Positions 62,802 through 64,000 of a DNA stretch of 64,000 nt are shown here, piece after piece; the first letter of the stretch is position 1; each line of letters opens with the position of its first letter. Made by a program: the position numbers and the translations under genes. The notes below the pieces were generated by a model. The model was not told where the DNA came from, did not search any database, and was given only the letters and a program-made list of their open reading frames with translations. Origin of the DNA: Gillisella vitis (GTDB taxonomy: Bacteria > Pseudomonadota > Alphaproteobacteria > Rhizobiales > Rhizobiaceae). The DNA is taken from the NCBI RefSeq assembly GCF_021559775.1, contig NZ_CP056047.1, positions 1,116,001-1,180,000 on the forward strand, written 5' to 3'.

Positions 62802-62899
62802 TGGCCGGTTATGCGTCAGTCAAGTTTCCCAAGCCCGGTTCTGCCGGGCTTTCCCTTATTTCCTCAGCGAACAAGGTGGCCGCATCATGCACGATGTGA
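62801..62899 (+). CDS. Very short possible coding frame bridging two phage genes
   Basis: A 32-codon frame that begins in the stop of the preceding gene (TGATG) and ends 13 bases inside the next gene. It reads MAGYASVKFPKPGSAGLSL and onwards. Position fits the tight packing of this operon, but it contains a hairpin (62831-62851) and has no homologue known to me. It may be only a translational bridge. Confidence 0.25.
   Translation: MAGYASVKFPKPGSAGLSLISSANKVAASCTM
62831..62851 (+). terminator. Hairpin inside the phage early operon
   Basis: AAGCCCGG (62831-62838) pairs with CCGGGCTT (62844-62851) around TTCTG, followed by TCCCTTATTT. It is terminator-like but weak in T, and lies between two early genes; it could attenuate or be a site for antitermination. 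Confidence 0.45.
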
Positions 62900-63444
62900 A
62901 CCGCCAACGTGAGGTCTCGACGGTGAACCGGCTCAAGGGGTCGGCTGAGCGTCTGAATGATGATGTCTGGACGCTGGAAGCGGACCGGGGCGGCATGCGT
63001 CTGGTCGTGCATCGGCTGATGGGCGAGCAAGTGCATATTGCCACCATTCATCCGACCGCCTTGCATGATGAACGTGACCTGATCTGTGGGGCGCTCGATC
63101 ATTTGCGCCTGTTTCTTCGTCTTGTGGATCGGGCAGCAATTGCCGTGCGCGATCTGCGGGGTGAGCTGGCGACGCACAATAGCCAGCCAGCGGCCCGCCA
63201 CAACAAGCCAAACCACGCGGCGCAGGCCTCCATTCTGCTGTCCCACGCCGCCTTCCATCGGTTTCTGAGCGAGACCGGCGGCGGGTGCGTGGTTGACGAC
63301 AAAGACACTGCCGACGCGGCTTTGAAGGACCGCCTCGGCATCACCAGCAAAAAACAGATCAATGAGGATGACCGCGTCAGAGCGGCCTGGCTATCGCTGT
63401 TTGGCGATTACGAGGCGTGGTTGCGCGGCGGGGGTGAAGGATGA
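62887..63444 (+). CDS. Phage protein of unknown function
   Basis: 185 residues starting MHDVNRQREVSTVNRLKGSA. There is no domain I can name. A middle helical stretch (CGALDHLRLFLRLVDRAAIAVRDLRGELA) and a more polar C-terminal part (DKDTADAALKDRLGITSKKQINEDDRVRAAW) are seen. The stop overlaps the next start by 4 bp (ATGA). A DNA-metabolism or recombination role would suit the place but is not shown. Confidence 0.6.
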   Translation: MHDVNRQREVSTVNRLKGSAERLNDDVWTLEADRGGMRLVVHRLMGEQVHIATIHPTALHDERDLICGALDHLRLFLRLVDRAAIAVRDLRGELATHNSQPAARHNKPNHAAQASILLSHAAFHRFLSETGGGCVVDDKDTADAALKDRLGITSKKQINEDDRVRAAWLSLFGDYEAWLRGGGEG

Positions 63445-63734
63445 GCGGGCTACTTCCAATCGTAGAGCAGCTTTGCGATTGCCAGACGGACGCGGAGCGG
63501 GCCAATTGGCTGCTGCGGGTGCCGCAGGGTGTCATTTACCGCGACCATGCCTCGATCCGCATGGTGTTGCGGACAGCCGGATTTCTGGCCGGTGTCGATT
63601 ATCTCGATGCCGAGTTTGCAGCGATCAATTCCACGCGGAGCGGGCAGGGTTGCTGGCGCGATAGCGTGTTGCTGACCATTGGTGCGGCCAGAGCAGCGAT
63701 GCTGGGCGTGGCGCGCAAAGGCGGTGCGGCATGA
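63441..63734 (+). CDS. Small phage protein of unknown function
   Basis: Ninety-seven residues starting MSGLLPIVEQLCDCQTDAER. It is mostly helical and carries no motif I recognise. It is coupled by 4-bp overlaps to both neighbours, so it is surely translated with them. Confidence 0.6.
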   Translation: MSGLLPIVEQLCDCQTDAERANWLLRVPQGVIYRDHASIRMVLRTAGFLAGVDYLDAEFAAINSTRSGQGCWRDSVLLTIGAARAAMLGVARKGGAA

Positions 63735-64000
63735 TGGAGCCTGATCACGGCGCAACGTCGCGGGCATGGTCGTGGCGTCATGCCGTTGCCAAATCCGGCC
63801 TGCCGCCGATCACGCGGCTGGTGCTGCATACGCTCGGCCTGAAGATGGATGCCACGGGCGGCTCTTGCTATCCGCCGGTTTCAGAACTGGTCGAGCTGTC
63901 CGGCCTGGATAAGAAAACAATCCTGAAGCATCTGGATTTGGCAGAACAGGCGGGCTGGATCGAAGTCACCCAGCACGGCTTTCGCGGTCAAAAATGGAAG
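63731..64000 (+). CDS. Phage winged-helix replication-type protein, 3' end cut by window
   Basis: First 90 residues of a longer protein. It has an HTH_36-like winged helix: SGLPPITRLVLHTLGLKMDATGGSCYPPVSELVELSGLDKKTILKHLDLAEQAGWIE. Such domains begin phage replication initiators (O-like) and plasmid Rep-like proteins. The ATG overlaps the previous stop. The frame is open to the window edge. Confidence 0.65.
   Translation, partial: MMEPDHGATSRAWSWRHAVAKSGLPPITRLVLHTLGLKMDATGGSCYPPVSELVELSGLDKKTILKHLDLAEQAGWIEVTQHGFRGQKWK

Noticed and set aside
1..64000. CRISPR arrays, rRNA genes or insertion sequences
   Set aside because: No regularly spaced direct repeats, rRNA-like stretches or transposase genes were seen in reading the window.

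Overview
The window is ordinary alphaproteobacterial chromosome, most like Rhizobiaceae and in particular Allorhizobium/Agrobacterium vitis. Reasons: rhizobial-type malic enzyme fused to a phosphotransacetylase domain, a purC-purS-purQ cluster with purL elsewhere, DUF2865 and DUF1127 proteins, a SinR/SinI-like quorum pair that matches my memory of A. vitis AvsR/AvsI, and several rhizobial-style palindromic intergenic repeats. The species call is an inference from gene content, not from a search.

Layout. 1-10.1 kb: cysteine synthase (cut by the window edge), DNA photolyase, an M23 peptidase, a ferritin-like DUF455 protein, a one-Cys Bcp peroxiredoxin, a giant AsmA/DUF3971 envelope protein and a DUF2865 secreted protein. 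10.3-12.0 kb: the LuxR/LuxI quorum pair with a lux-box-like dyad in the gap. 12.3-19.9 kb: malic enzyme, an LpxH-like phosphoesterase and a four-gene Mla/MCE lipid transport operon. 19.9-25.7 kb: a MocR regulator divergent from a DUF1127 gene, a PagL-like lipid A deacylase, a lipoprotein, purQ, purS, purC and a small hydrolase. 25.8-33.8 kb: a tannase-family esterase, a membrane diguanylate cyclase, a glutathione transferase, icd, a TrmJ-like methyltransferase overlapping murI, and an SRPBCC protein. 34.6-44.9 kb: a CNNM/HlyC protein, a HerA-like ATPase, an esterase, pepT, a carbonic anhydrase-SulP pair, a TerC protein, and rpsD behind a structured leader. 45-57.2 kb: glutaminase, a YdjC deacetylase, ttcA, two tandem inositol monophosphatases, an MFS exporter, the purL-bolA-small protein-grxD cluster, a J-domain protein, an XRE regulator and lipB.

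From 57.7 kb to the end the character changes. A tRNA-Leu(GAG) is followed by a perfect hairpin, a decayed copy of an integrase 3' end, an AT-rich lone capsule-type ABC permease, and then an intact tyrosine integrase. Behind it come two small genes, a LexA-like (XRE + S24) repressor, a divergent Cro-like gene, and tightly overlapping phage early genes that run off the right edge. Four copies of one 15-bp palindrome flank the repressor on both sides. I read this as the left end of a temperate prophage or related integrative element at tRNA-Leu, with cargo lying between the attachment site and the integrase.

The parts most worth following up are that junction, the operator array, the lux-box dyad, the rpsD leader with its terminator-like hairpin, and the inverted repeat between the MocR and DUF1127 genes. 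I saw no CRISPR array, rRNA operon or complete insertion sequence.
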